From Paeniglutamicibacter antarcticus_C (GTDB taxonomy: Bacteria > Actinomycetota > Actinomycetes > Actinomycetales > Micrococcaceae): a stretch of DNA of 64,000 nucleotides. The stretch spans positions 85,673-149,672 of the forward strand of contig NZ_BAABLK010000006.1 in the NCBI RefSeq assembly GCF_039544305.1. Direction: 5' to 3'. The notes beneath the pieces are model-generated. The model was not told the DNA's origin and did not search any database. It was given only the letters and a program-made list of their open reading frames with translations. The position numbers and the translations under genes are program-made. How positions within the stretch are numbered: position 1 is the stretch's first letter; each line of letters starts with the position of its first letter. This document shows positions 25,197-33,787 of the stretch, piece by piece.

Positions 25197-26468
25197 ATGA
25201 CCTCAACCGGATTCGGCCTTGCCGCCGAGCATGATGCAGCCAAGGCGGTCGCGCTGCGCAAGATGAAGCGTCTGGCAACCGGGCTGTTGGCGACCATGGC
25301 GGTGATCTTCACCGTCGCCTTTGCCCTGCAGCAAAACCATCCCTGGCTCGAATACGTCAGGGCCGCCGCCGAGGGCGGGATGGTTGGTGCCTTGGCCGAT
25401 TGGTTCGCCGTCACTGCCTTGTTCAAGCACCCCATGGGGCTGAAGATCCCGCATACCGCGATCATTCCCCGCAAAAAGGACCAGATCGGCGAGAGCCTGG
25501 GAGAGTTTATCCAGGAGAACTTCCTCTCGCGGGACGTCATCGACACCAAGCTCAGCCAGTTCAACGTCTCACGCAACGTCGGCGTCTGGCTGGCCAAGGA
25601 GGAATCAGCCACCAGGGTTGCCCAGGAGGTCGCCACGGTGGCCGGAGCCGCCCTAGAGGTCCTGAATGACAAGGACATCCTCGCACTGCTGGAATCCCTG
25701 GCCAAAAAGCACATGCTCGCCCCGGAATGGTCCTCGACCTTGGGCCGGATCATGCACCGTGTGGTTGCCGACGGGCACCACAAACCTGCCGTGGACCTGT
25801 TGGCCGAACGCGTCGAGCAATGGGCGGCCGGGAACAAGGACATGATCGTTTCCCTGGTTGCCGAGCGCTCCCCCTCATGGGTTCCGGCGATGGTTGATAC
25901 GTTGATGGGCGAAAAACTCCACCGTGAACTGATCAAATTCGTCCGCGCGGTGCGCTTCGACCCTCGGCACTCGATGCGCATGAGCATCGATGCCTGGCTG
26001 GAGAAGTTTGCCGCGGACATGCAGGTCGATCCGGAGATGATTGGCAAGGTCGAGGCGTTGAAGCACTCGCTGCTCGGCGATGCGCAATTGCGTGATTTGG
26101 CAGCCACCAGCTGGTCCTCGATCAAGGCGGCACTCATCGAATCCATGCAGAATCCCTCCTCGGAGCTGCGCAAGTCGCTCATAGCGGCGATCAGGGATCT
26201 TGGAGGGAGGCTGCGCGACGATGAGCTGCTCGCGGCGAAGATCAACGGGTGGGTGTCCAATGCCGTTGGTTACGTCGTGGAAAACTACAGCGGCCAAATC
26301 ACCTCGCTGATCACCGAAACGGTGGCCCGATGGGACGGCAAGGAAACCAGTGAAAAGATCGAACTGCAGGTCGGACGGGATCTGCAGTTCATCCGGATCA
26401 ATGGAACGGTCGTGGGTTCGTTGGCCGGCCTGGCCATTTTCACGGTGGCCAACGCGGTGCTCCGCTAG
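25197..26468 (+). CDS. DUF445 domain-containing membrane protein
   Basis: 423 residues: an N-terminal helix (about 26-46), a second short hydrophobic segment with GGMVGALADWFAVTALF (the DUF445 signature), IPHTAIIPRKKDQIGESLGEFIQENFL, a long amphipathic helical body, and a C-terminal helix (GSLAGLAIFTVANAVL). GGGAG lies eight bases before the ATG. Function is unknown; the body looks like an elongated membrane-associated helical rod. The stop overlaps that of the convergent gene. Confidence 0.88.
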   Translation: MTSTGFGLAAEHDAAKAVALRKMKRLATGLLATMAVIFTVAFALQQNHPWLEYVRAAAEGGMVGALADWFAVTALFKHPMGLKIPHTAIIPRKKDQIGESLGEFIQENFLSRDVIDTKLSQFNVSRNVGVWLAKEESATRVAQEVATVAGAALEVLNDKDILALLESLAKKHMLAPEWSSTLGRIMHRVVADGHHKPAVDLLAERVEQWAAGNKDMIVSLVAERSPSWVPAMVDTLMGEKLHRELIKFVRAVRFDPRHSMRMSIDAWLEKFAADMQVDPEMIGKVEALKHSLLGDAQLRDLAATSWSSIKAALIESMQNPSSELRKSLIAAIRDLGGRLRDDELLAAKINGWVSNAVGYVVENYSGQITSLITETVARWDGKETSEKIELQVGRDLQFIRINGTVVGSLAGLAIFTVANAVLR

Positions 26469-27292
26469 CGCTCCACCGCCGGTGCGCCCACTTCACGGCG
26501 TCGGCGTTCCGCTTCGATTCCGGCTTCGACCTCGGCCATCGCGCCAACGCGCTCACCCTCGCTGATGAGCTGGCCGGGAATGGTTGTGGGCAAGGTGCCA
26601 AAGGCCAACGCTGCTGCCTCGATGACTTTCTTGCCCAGAAAACGGTTGCCGAAGCCGCCGACCGCCGCCCCGATGCCAAAGGGAACCATCCGCCCAAGCA
26701 TCGAAGCCCCCTGGGTGGCAAGCATCTTTCGCAGGAACGTCCGTTGCATGGTTGATTGGAACGTCGACCACAGGTTGGGAGACTTGCTCTTCCCGCCCTT
26801 TCCGAAAACCGCGGCCCAGCCCTTGACGGGCCCCGCCCCACGTCCGGCTGCCTGATGGGTCAGGGCGGCGATCATCGAGCTTCCCTCGTCGCCCATCAAG
26901 ATCGCCATGACAAGGACGCGCGCCTTGTTCGGGTCTTCGGTGGTGATGCCGTGCAGCTCGGCCAACGATTGGGCGTAGAGCGCGCTGGCTTCGAGGAAGG
27001 CAACGGTTGCCGTGGCCGAGAAGCCCAAGGCGGCAACCGTGCCGACGCCGGGTATGACTGCGGTGGCGCCGACCGCGGCTCCGGATCCGGTGATCGCCAG
27101 CAGGTAGTCGCGTTCGACGAGCCTGGCGAGCTGCTCAGCGGTGTGCGAGGGATGCTTGCGGCGCATGCGTTTCAGGTAGGCAAGGACCAATGGCCGCTGC
27201 ACGCCGACAGCCTTCATGATGGCGCCTTGGACCCCGGGGGCGGGTTTGCCGTCCGGGCCGATGACACTTGAGGTTATGGGGTTCTTTTTCAT
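26465..27292 (-). CDS. Hypothetical Gly/Ala-rich protein, EcsC-like
   Basis: 275 residues. A basic helical N-terminal part (LAYLKRMRRKHPSHTAEQLARLVERDYLL) leads into a Gly/Ala-rich stretch (GSGAAVGATAVIPGVGTVAALGF) and later GRMVPFGIGAAVGGFGN, the pattern of EcsC-type membrane-associated proteins. No catalytic residues are recognisable. The leader is very short: TAGAGT lies nine bases before the ATG. Confidence 0.7.
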   Translation of the reverse strand: MKKNPITSSVIGPDGKPAPGVQGAIMKAVGVQRPLVLAYLKRMRRKHPSHTAEQLARLVERDYLLAITGSGAAVGATAVIPGVGTVAALGFSATATVAFLEASALYAQSLAELHGITTEDPNKARVLVMAILMGDEGSSMIAALTHQAAGRGAGPVKGWAAVFGKGGKSKSPNLWSTFQSTMQRTFLRKMLATQGASMLGRMVPFGIGAAVGGFGNRFLGKKVIEAAALAFGTLPTTIPGQLISEGERVGAMAEVEAGIEAERRRREVGAPAVER

Positions 27293-27503
27293 CCTGCTTT
27301 TACTCTAATGTGCCCACCAAGCCCGGGGAAAGGGAATTTTCGCTGGGCATAAGTGCAGTGACGATCGATGACCTTGGGCAACAAGTACTGGCATGCATCG
27401 AAAAACCCCTGATTCACAAGCCGAAAAGCAGACCCCGGGTTGGGCAGGGCGTACCGTCGAGCTCCAGGTGCGACCCGTGGTTCATCAGCAGAAGGAAACG
27501 ACA

Positions 27504-27890
27504 ATGAACTTCGCAGAAATGCTCTGCCCAATGGCCTTGGTGTTCCTCATGTCTTTCCTGCCTCGTTGTGCTGTTCCACATTGTTGCTGATCTTTTCCGT
27601 GACTCACGCGCCGCGGCAGCGGGTGCAAGGCCCCGTGGATCCTGCTGCTCATCGTTCTGCCGGTGTCGGCCTCGCTCGTTTACCTGGTGGGTGTGAGGCG
27701 TGGCATTGCGCCAACAGGTCCGCGTGGAAACCGTGGCGGACAGCCCCGAGGACTGCCTCCGGACGCTGACACGCGCACCGGCCCCGTCCAAGCGGACCTC
27801 CGATGCCAAGGAGCTGCTGGATGCCGAAACGATTTCGGGCGAGGAATTCACTGTGCTCAAGGCCAAGGCGCTGGCCCAACTCTTCGCGGG
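27504..27890 (+). pseudogene. Decayed PLDc_N/SHOCT small membrane protein
   Basis: The start is intact (AAGGA eight bases before ATG, then NFAEMLCPMALVFLMSFL), but the family sequence then moves between frames. VVLFHIVADLFRDSRAAAAGA is in the next frame, PWILLLIVLPVSASLVYLVG returns to the first frame, and the SHOCT end DAKELLDAETISGEEFTVLK is again in the second. At least three indels are needed to rebuild the usual order of an N-terminal PLDc_N helix pair and a SHOCT tail. It is therefore inactive, or the assembly has clustered indels. Confidence 0.75.
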
Positions 27891-27992
27891 GCAGGCAGCT
27901 GGACTTCGGGCGGATTCAGCTCGTGCCCCGGGGTTGGGACGGCCCCGATGTCGAGATCGTCTTCGCACCGCCGGGGCATCTGCATACCGGGT

Positions 27993-28451
27993 TCAGGCTC
28001 CGGCGAGCGCCGGGGTGCTCGAGCCCATGGTTTCTCCGGACTTCACTGCCGCCCGCACAGCGATGAAGAGGACTATCACGCCCGCCGTCAAAGACATATG
28101 CCCAAGGCCGGCGATCCCGGCAAAGGCTGCGGAACCCGCATCGCTGCCCAGCACCACAAGCGTTCCCTTGACGAGCATCATCCCGCAGGTCACCGCGACG
28201 CCGGGCGTCCAGAGCCAGTAGAACCAGGTAAATGCGCGCGGCTCCGCCTGAGAGAGCGCGAAGACCTGCTCCAGGGCAAGGACCATCAGAAGGAAAATGA
28301 AGCCAAGCACCAGCAGGTGGGTGTGCACCAGCGGAAGCTGCGAGGCCGATCGGTCAGTGAAGGCGTGGGCTTTTGTCAGTTCCCGGTAGTAGAGACCCGA
28401 GAGCACCCCGGTGACCCCAAAGGCAAAAGCGCTGTACAACAGGCGCATCAT
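27993..28451 (-). CDS. DUF2871 domain-containing membrane protein
   Basis: 152 residues with four membrane helices and the conserved LPLVHTHLLVLGFIFLLMVLALE segment, whose histidine pair resembles haem or metal ligands in small cytochrome-like proteins; binding is inferred only. Two adjacent ATG codons start the gene. It may have replaced the 3' end of the decayed gene at 27504. Confidence 0.85.
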   Translation of the reverse strand: MMRLLYSAFAFGVTGVLSGLYYRELTKAHAFTDRSASQLPLVHTHLLVLGFIFLLMVLALEQVFALSQAEPRAFTWFYWLWTPGVAVTCGMMLVKGTLVVLGSDAGSAAFAGIAGLGHMSLTAGVIVLFIAVRAAVKSGETMGSSTPALAGA

Positions 28452-28555
28452 GGCGGTGTTCTTCTTTTAGCCGGCACCGGGTGATCCGTGGTGGCCTTGG
28501 CGCGGCCCCGCGCCGGGGCCACGCCTCGCCATCAACCGTGCCCGGGTCTAATCCA

Positions 28556-28587
28556 GGGCACGATCAACCGTCCGGTTGATCGTGCCC
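28556..28587 (-). terminator. Hairpin downstream of the esterase gene
   Basis: Perfect 15-base stem GGGCACGATCAACCG / CGGTTGATCGTGCCC with a two-base loop, 15 bases after the esterase stop. It lacks a T-run. A second GC-rich hairpin lies at about 28490-28515. Confidence 0.55.
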
Positions 28588-28601
28588 CGAAACCACGGAC
28601 A

Positions 28602-29240
28602 TCACGCGCCAGCCGCGGCAGGGAGGTAGTGCGAGAGGAAGCCGCGTACGTCCCGGTACTCATCGGCACCGAATCCATGGCCCATCTCCGGGTAGGTGCG
28701 TGAGGTCAGCGCCGTGTTTTCCGTGAGCCACCCGCGTGTGTAGGTGACCGCGTCGGGGTTGATCACCACGTCGTGGCGGTCCCTTCCCCAAAAGAACGGA
28801 ATGGTTGCTCCGGGCTCGGGCTCCGCGTCGGTGAGCGAAAGCAGCTCGTTGGAAAGCACAAAGCCGCTGAGCCCGACGATCGTCTTGTAGCTCCGGGGCC
28901 TCAAGCGGTGCAAGGTGGTGGCCATCGCCATTCCCTGTGAATGGCCCAGCAGGCTGATGGAGCGGTAGCCTCGCGCGTATCGATCCTGCCAGTCAAAGAC
29001 CTGCTGCGCGGCAGAGATAACCTGGGCAAAGTCGTTGGCCAGGAAATAGTCCAGCAGGAACCAGCCCCTGTCCCCTCCCACATCCATGGGCCCGCGCAAC
29101 GCCACACCCGTGGCATTGCGCGGAAGCTGCTTGAACCAGTCCCTCATTCGCTCGGGGTTTGACCCGTAGCCGTGGAGCACCATGACCAGGTCGGTGCCGG
29201 CCCGCGTGTCCTGCGGCCGGGAGTAGATTCCCTCATCCAT
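28602..29240 (-). CDS. Phospholipase/carboxylesterase family alpha/beta hydrolase
   Basis: 212 residues. VMVLHGYGSNPERM gives the oxyanion loop, SLLGHSQGMAMAT the nucleophile elbow (GHSQG), PFFWGRDRHDVVIN the catalytic aspartate region and EMGHGFGADE the histidine. Full length for the esterase/thioesterase family; cytoplasmic. It is divergent from the amino-acid cluster and probably unrelated to it. Confidence 0.88.
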   Translation of the reverse strand: MDEGIYSRPQDTRAGTDLVMVLHGYGSNPERMRDWFKQLPRNATGVALRGPMDVGGDRGWFLLDYFLANDFAQVISAAQQVFDWQDRYARGYRSISLLGHSQGMAMATTLHRLRPRSYKTIVGLSGFVLSNELLSLTDAEPEPGATIPFFWGRDRHDVVINPDAVTYTRGWLTENTALTSRTYPEMGHGFGADEYRDVRGFLSHYLPAAAGA

Positions 29241-29300
29241 GGGTCCACCGTAGCGGCCCGTCGGGATACTTCACCGGCGGATCGGCAACGTGTTGTAGAT

Positions 29301-29329
29301 TGGTCAAACCAGTGGTGACGCAAGTCACC
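29301..29329 (+). promoter_or_regulatory. Two operator-like repeats before the deaminase/aldolase gene
   Basis: TGGTCAAACCA (29301-29311) is an inverted repeat fitting the FadR-type consensus TNGTNNNACNA. Four bases later GTGACGCAAGTCACC (29315-29329) is a second inverted repeat. A 15-mer of the same form recurs before the aminotransferase gene at 32655-32669. Confidence 0.45.
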
Positions 29330-29361
29330 GTACACATTTATCGTGTCCCAGGAGCCGTCAC

Positions 29362-30591
29362 GTGCCCACCAGGTCTGTCGCACCAACGTCCCGCCACGCC
29401 GCAAGCCGCGAATGTTTCGCCGCGTACGACAACGCCCTCGCGGAGGCCGGCATGCTCTCGCGGCCCGTCGGCCTGCTCGACCTGGGTGACTTCGACGCCA
29501 ATGCCAGCGATCTGGCCCACCGCGCGGCACCCAAGCCCATCCGGGTGGCCTCGAAGTCATTGCGCATCCGGGCGGCCGTGCAACGCGCACTGAACCACCC
29601 TGGATATTCGGGCGTGCTGGCCTTTAGCCTCTACGAGGCCATCTGGCTGGCTGAATCCGGGATCACTGACGTTGTGGTGGGCTACCCGTGCACCGATCCG
29701 GTCGCGTTGAGGGCCCTGGCAGCCAGCGAAACCGCGCTGGAACAAGTCACCTTGATGGTTGATGACACCGCCCAGCTCGACGCGATCGACGCCGCAGCGC
29801 CAAACCACCCACCCATCCAGGTCGCCGTGGAACTCGACGCGGCCTACCGCCCCGTACGCGGGGTAGCCCTCGGGGCAGCCCGTTCCCCGCTGCGCACCGC
29901 CGCCGAGGTGGTATCCCTCGGTTCAGCCATCATCCGGCGGCCGAACCTGCGGTTGACGGGGATGATGGCCTACGAAGGCCAGATCGCCGGGGTGCCCAAC
30001 GCCTCGCGGGGGCCACGCGGAATGCTGGTGCGGGCAATCCAGCGAGCCTCCGCGCGGGACATCCGCGAACGACGCGCTCAGAGCGTCGCCGCGCTGGGGG
30101 CCCTGGCGGACCTGCGGTTCGTCAATGGCGGAGGAACGGGGTCCCTGGAGTCCACTGCTGCGGAACCCGCCATCACGGAGGTTGCCGCTGGTTCCGGGCT
30201 CATGGGACCCGGGCTTTTTGACGGATACCGGGGATTCCGCCCACACCCGGCACTGCATTTCGGATTGCAGGTGGTGCGCAGGCCTGGGCCGGACACCGTT
30301 ACGGTGCATGGAGGGGGATGGATAGCTTCCGGCCCGGCAGGAAGCGACCGGCTGCCCGCTATTTCCTGGCCCACCGGACTGAGATTCCGTGGCGCCGAAG
30401 GACCCGGCGAAGTGCAGACACCGTTGATCGGAGCGGCGGCGGCCGGGCTGGGGCTGGGAGACACCGTGTACTTCCGCCATGCCAAGGCCGGAGAACTCGC
30501 CGAGCACCTCAACGAGGTTGCCGTGTATTCATCAGGGCGCGTCATCGACTGCTGGGCGACCTACCGCGGGGAAGGCAAGGCCTTCCTGTGA
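29362..30591 (+). CDS. Amino acid deaminase/aldolase (D-threonine aldolase/alanine racemase fold)
   Basis: 409 residues, GTG start with AGGAG seven bases upstream. This is a PLP TIM-barrel protein of the D-serine dehydratase / D-threonine aldolase group (COG3616-like). RVASKSLRIRAAVQRAL carries the Schiff-base lysine near residue 57, GVLAFSLYEAIWLAESGITDVVVGYP continues the barrel, and VNGGGTGSLESTA binds the cofactor phosphate. The C-terminal domain has the likely metal site in YFRHAKAGELAEHLNEV. The expected reaction is retro-aldol cleavage or deamination of a beta-hydroxy D-amino acid. The stop overlaps the next start (GTGA). Confidence 0.85.
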   Translation: MPTRSVAPTSRHAASRECFAAYDNALAEAGMLSRPVGLLDLGDFDANASDLAHRAAPKPIRVASKSLRIRAAVQRALNHPGYSGVLAFSLYEAIWLAESGITDVVVGYPCTDPVALRALAASETALEQVTLMVDDTAQLDAIDAAAPNHPPIQVAVELDAAYRPVRGVALGAARSPLRTAAEVVSLGSAIIRRPNLRLTGMMAYEGQIAGVPNASRGPRGMLVRAIQRASARDIRERRAQSVAALGALADLRFVNGGGTGSLESTAAEPAITEVAAGSGLMGPGLFDGYRGFRPHPALHFGLQVVRRPGPDTVTVHGGGWIASGPAGSDRLPAISWPTGLRFRGAEGPGEVQTPLIGAAAAGLGLGDTVYFRHAKAGELAEHLNEVAVYSSGRVIDCWATYRGEGKAFL

Positions 30592-31970
30592 GCCGGCCCC
30601 GGTTCCCGGGCCTCGACAGGGGCGGGGTGTGGCGCAACTGGGCGGCCACCGCCATCGCACGACCAGCAGCCACCGCCCGGCCGCGCAGCGAGGACGAGAT
30701 CGCTTCCCTGCTCGTGGCAGCGTCAGCCGCCAACAGCGCACTGAAGGTCGTTGGCGGCGGGCACTCCTTCACCCCGATTGCCGCGACCAACGGGATGTTG
30801 GTGAATCTTGACCTGTATACCGGAATCATCCACGTGGACCCGCGTTCGGGCAGGGTGCGCTTCCGCGCCGGCACGCGCCTGCGCGATGTGGCCGGTTTGC
30901 TCAAGCCCTTCGGGTTGGCCCTGGCGAACATGGGGGACATAGACCACCAGTCCTTGGCCGGGGCAATCAGCACATCCACACACGGCACGGGCCTGGGATT
31001 CACCGGGTTTTCCGGCTCGGTCACGGCCTTGCGGCTGCTGCTTCCCGACGGCACGGCTATTGACTGCTCGGCCGATTCGAATCCCGACCTGTTCCAGGCC
31101 ACTCGCGTGGGCCTGGGCGCGCTGGGAGTGCTCACCGAAGTCACCATCCAATGCGTCCCCCGGTTCAAGCTGCGCGCGCGCGAGGCCCCGGAACCGCTGG
31201 CCGGCATGCTGGAGTCCTTCGTGGAACGCTGCGCCGTCACCGACCACCTTGAGTTTTACTGGTTCCCGCACACGGATCTCGCCCTGGCAAAGACCAACAC
31301 CCGCATCCCCGATACCGAGCAGGCGCATCCGGTGCCTTGGCGCGGGCGGATCATCGATGACGAGCTGATGGGAAATGCGGGCTTCGCGCTGATGTGCCGG
31401 TTCGCGGCAAAGCATCCCTCCGCGGTGCCGCAGCTGAATCGGTTTGCCGCCAAGACGCTGGCCGTTCGCGAATACATCGACCAATCCGAGAAGGTCTTCG
31501 TGACCGCGCGCAGGGTGCGCTTTCGCGAGATGGAGTATGCGGTCCCGCTCGACGACCTTCCCTCGGTCTTTGCCGAGGTCAGAAACGTGGTGGAGGCCTA
31601 CCCGCAAAAGATATCCTTCCCGCTGGAGGTGCGCGCCGCTGCCGCCGATGACACGTGGCTGGGAACCGCGGCGGGGCGGCCGAGCGCATACATCGCCGTG
31701 CACCGTTATGCGGGGGAAGCCTCCGGGGATTTCCTTGGAACGGTGGAAAAGGTCTTCACCGGCATTGCCGGGCGGCCGCACTGGGGCAAGCTGCACACCC
31801 GGGATGCCGCGTTCTTCCATTCCGCCTACCCGAGGTTCGCAGACTTCCTGGCCCAACGCGATGCGATGGACCCCCAGGGAATCATGCTTAACGCGCATCT
31901 GGGCCATATCCTGGGCCGCCGGGCGGCTCCGGCCTTCGACGCCGGTGCGGCCGATTCGCGCCACGGGTGA
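30588..31970 (+). CDS. D-arabinono-1,4-lactone oxidase family FAD protein
   Basis: 460 residues from the GTG that overlaps the previous stop. An N-terminal PCMH-type FAD domain has VVGGGHSFTPIA (the GHS histidine is the covalent flavin site in this family) and AISTSTHGTGLGFTGFSGSV; the C-terminal ALO domain ends with GRPHWGKLHT and YPRFADF. The family oxidises aldonolactones or sugar alcohols with O2. Being translationally coupled to a D-amino-acid aldolase is unusual for an ascorbate-type enzyme and suggests another substrate. Confidence 0.88.
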   Translation: MSRPRFPGLDRGGVWRNWAATAIARPAATARPRSEDEIASLLVAASAANSALKVVGGGHSFTPIAATNGMLVNLDLYTGIIHVDPRSGRVRFRAGTRLRDVAGLLKPFGLALANMGDIDHQSLAGAISTSTHGTGLGFTGFSGSVTALRLLLPDGTAIDCSADSNPDLFQATRVGLGALGVLTEVTIQCVPRFKLRAREAPEPLAGMLESFVERCAVTDHLEFYWFPHTDLALAKTNTRIPDTEQAHPVPWRGRIIDDELMGNAGFALMCRFAAKHPSAVPQLNRFAAKTLAVREYIDQSEKVFVTARRVRFREMEYAVPLDDLPSVFAEVRNVVEAYPQKISFPLEVRAAAADDTWLGTAAGRPSAYIAVHRYAGEASGDFLGTVEKVFTGIAGRPHWGKLHTRDAAFFHSAYPRFADFLAQRDAMDPQGIMLNAHLGHILGRRAAPAFDAGAADSRHG

Positions 31971-31992
31971 ACGGCGTCGCATACTTGGGCGC

Positions 31993-32568
31993 ATGAGAAT
32001 CGATTCGTTGGATGTGTCGCTGATCGAGCTGTTCACCGATTTCCCCGGCATCGGTGTCATGGAATGCTCCAAGCGCCTCGGCGTCGCCCGGGGAACCGTG
32101 CAAAACCGGCTGAACCGGTTGCATGATTCCGGGGTGATCACCCGCATCGCCCCGCACATCGACGCGACGGCCATGGGATACCCGGTCACAGCATTCTGCT
32201 CACTGCAGATCCAGCAGAACCTTGGCCAAGACGGCATGGCCGAGAAACTTGCGCAGATTCCCGAGATCCTTGAGCTGCACACGGTCTCCGGCTCGAGCGA
32301 CTTCCTCGTCAAGATCGTGGCCCGCTCCACGGCCGACCTGCAAAGGGTGCTCGATTCCATCTCCGCGACCGAGGGCATGGGCCGCTCCTCCTCAACGGTG
32401 GTCTTGGCCTCCCATTTCGAAAACCGGACCATCCCGTTGGCACGCGAGGCCGCACGACGCAATCCGGAGTCTCCAGGCGATCCGGCGCCAGGGTCGCGAG
32501 ACACCTCGATGCGCAACGGCGGCGGACCAACACCGACTCGAACGATCCCCGGACAGAATGTACAGTGA
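31993..32568 (+). CDS. Lrp/AsnC family transcriptional regulator
   Basis: 191 residues. An N-terminal helix-turn-helix (VMECSKRLGVARGTVQNRLNR) is followed by an RNP-like ligand-binding domain (AFCSLQIQQNL, ILELHTVSGSSDFLVKIVA) typical of Lrp/AsnC. The C-terminal 30 residues are Pro/Arg-rich and probably disordered. It lies between the deaminase/oxidase pair and the aminotransferase/permease pair, and is the obvious candidate to bind the repeated GTGA-N6-TCACC sites on both sides. Its start is 22 bases after the oxidase gene. Confidence 0.88.
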   Translation: MRIDSLDVSLIELFTDFPGIGVMECSKRLGVARGTVQNRLNRLHDSGVITRIAPHIDATAMGYPVTAFCSLQIQQNLGQDGMAEKLAQIPEILELHTVSGSSDFLVKIVARSTADLQRVLDSISATEGMGRSSSTVVLASHFENRTIPLAREAARRNPESPGDPAPGSRDTSMRNGGGPTPTRTIPGQNVQ

Positions 32569-32669
32569 TTGGCGCCCTGCCCTGAACCTTATGTACATCT
32601 TGTGGGGTGTTCTGTGTCGCGGTTGACCTATCCGGGTCCAACTCATTAGCTTATGTGAGTCGCGTCACC
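32559..32669 (+). promoter_or_regulatory. Promoter and operators of the aminotransferase-permease pair
   Basis: TTGACC (32623-32628) and TAGCTT (32647-32652) are 18 bases apart. GTGAGTCGCGTCACC (32655-32669) starts two bases after the -10, over the predicted start site, and matches the form of the repeat at 29315. Two TGTACA palindromes (32559 and 32592) lie 33 bases apart upstream, about three helical turns. Confidence 0.5.
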
Positions 32670-32707
32670 GGAGACGTGCGAGCAACATTTCTTGGAAGGC
32701 CCCCACC

Positions 32708-33787
32708 ATGAGCATTGTCCAGCGCAGTTCCCTGAGCGCCATCCCCGCCTACAAGCAGGGCGCCACACCGGGTGCCGGAGAGCAGGCCTTCAAGCTCTCC
32801 TCAAACGAAAACCCCTACCGGCCCCTGGCCTCGGTCACCGCCGGGCTGGCCCTCGAACTGGGAACCATCAACCAGTACCCCAACGCCGCCGCCCCCGAGC
32901 TTCTCGGCATTCTGGCCCATCGCCTTGGCGTGGAACCATCGAACATCGCCTTGGGCTCCGGATCGGTCGAGGTTGCCGGTCAGCTGATCCACGCGACCAC
33001 CAACCCGGGCGACGAGGTCCTCTTCGCCTGGCGCTCCTTCGAGGCCTACCCCATCCTCACCCACGTGGCCGGCGCAACCCCGGTGATGGTGCCCCTGGAT
33101 CGGAACGGAGCCCACGACCTTGTCGCAATGGCAGAGGCCATCACCGAGCGCACCTCCCTGGTGTTTATCTGCAACCCCAACAACCCGACCGGCACCGTGG
33201 TGAACACCGCGGCAGTTGACGCGTTCATGGCCAAGGTCCCGTCCCGCGTGCTGGTGGTCATCGACGAGGCCTACGTCCATTTCAACATCTCCGGCGACTC
33301 GGCAATCGGCATGGACTTTTTCCACCGTTACCCCAACGTCGCCGTGCTGCACACCTTCTCCAAGGCCTACGGGCTGGCTGGGCTGCGCATCGGCTACGCG
33401 GTGGCCCCGTCCGAGGTTGCCGCAAATCTGCGCAAGACCGCCATCCCCTTCGGCGTCACCTCGCTGGCCCAGCGAGCAGCGGTACTCAGCCTGGAACATG
33501 AAGGCGAGCTGCAGGAGCGCATCGACGAACTCATCACCGCACGCGAGGCCCTGCTGGGCCAACTGCGCGCCGCGGGAATCAATGTCACCGACTCCCAGGC
33601 CAACTTCATTTGGCTCTCCACGGGGGAAGCGACGATGGAGGTGGACGCTGCGCTGCGTGCCGCAGGCATCTGGGCACGCGCCTTCGCCGGCGACGGGATC
33701 AGGATCTCCATCGGGTCCCCCGAGGCCAATGCGACAATTGCCGGTGCCGTCATTTCCGCCCTTCAGGATGCACCCGCACATGTCTAA
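32708..33787 (+). CDS. HisC-like aminotransferase (histidinol-phosphate/aromatic type)
   Basis: 359 residues, fold-type I PLP enzyme. KLSSNENPYRPL, GSGSVEVAGQLI, ICNPNNPTGT, VVIDEAYVHF and HTFSKAYGLAGLRIGY (PLP lysine) follow the HisC/Pat pattern. Because it sits beside an amino-acid permease and an Lrp regulator, and not with other his genes, aromatic amino-acid or another catabolic transamination is more likely than histidine synthesis. Ribosome site GGAAGG lies eight bases before the ATG. Its stop is inside the start region of the permease. Confidence 0.87.
   Translation: MSIVQRSSLSAIPAYKQGATPGAGEQAFKLSSNENPYRPLASVTAGLALELGTINQYPNAAAPELLGILAHRLGVEPSNIALGSGSVEVAGQLIHATTNPGDEVLFAWRSFEAYPILTHVAGATPVMVPLDRNGAHDLVAMAEAITERTSLVFICNPNNPTGTVVNTAAVDAFMAKVPSRVLVVIDEAYVHFNISGDSAIGMDFFHRYPNVAVLHTFSKAYGLAGLRIGYAVAPSEVAANLRKTAIPFGVTSLAQRAAVLSLEHEGELQERIDELITAREALLGQLRAAGINVTDSQANFIWLSTGEATMEVDAALRAAGIWARAFAGDGIRISIGSPEANATIAGAVISALQDAPAHV

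Noticed and set aside
30723..32516. A 597-codon minus-strand frame opposite the lactone oxidase and Lrp genes
   Set aside because: It spans two well-supported genes on the other strand and has no recognisable protein features.
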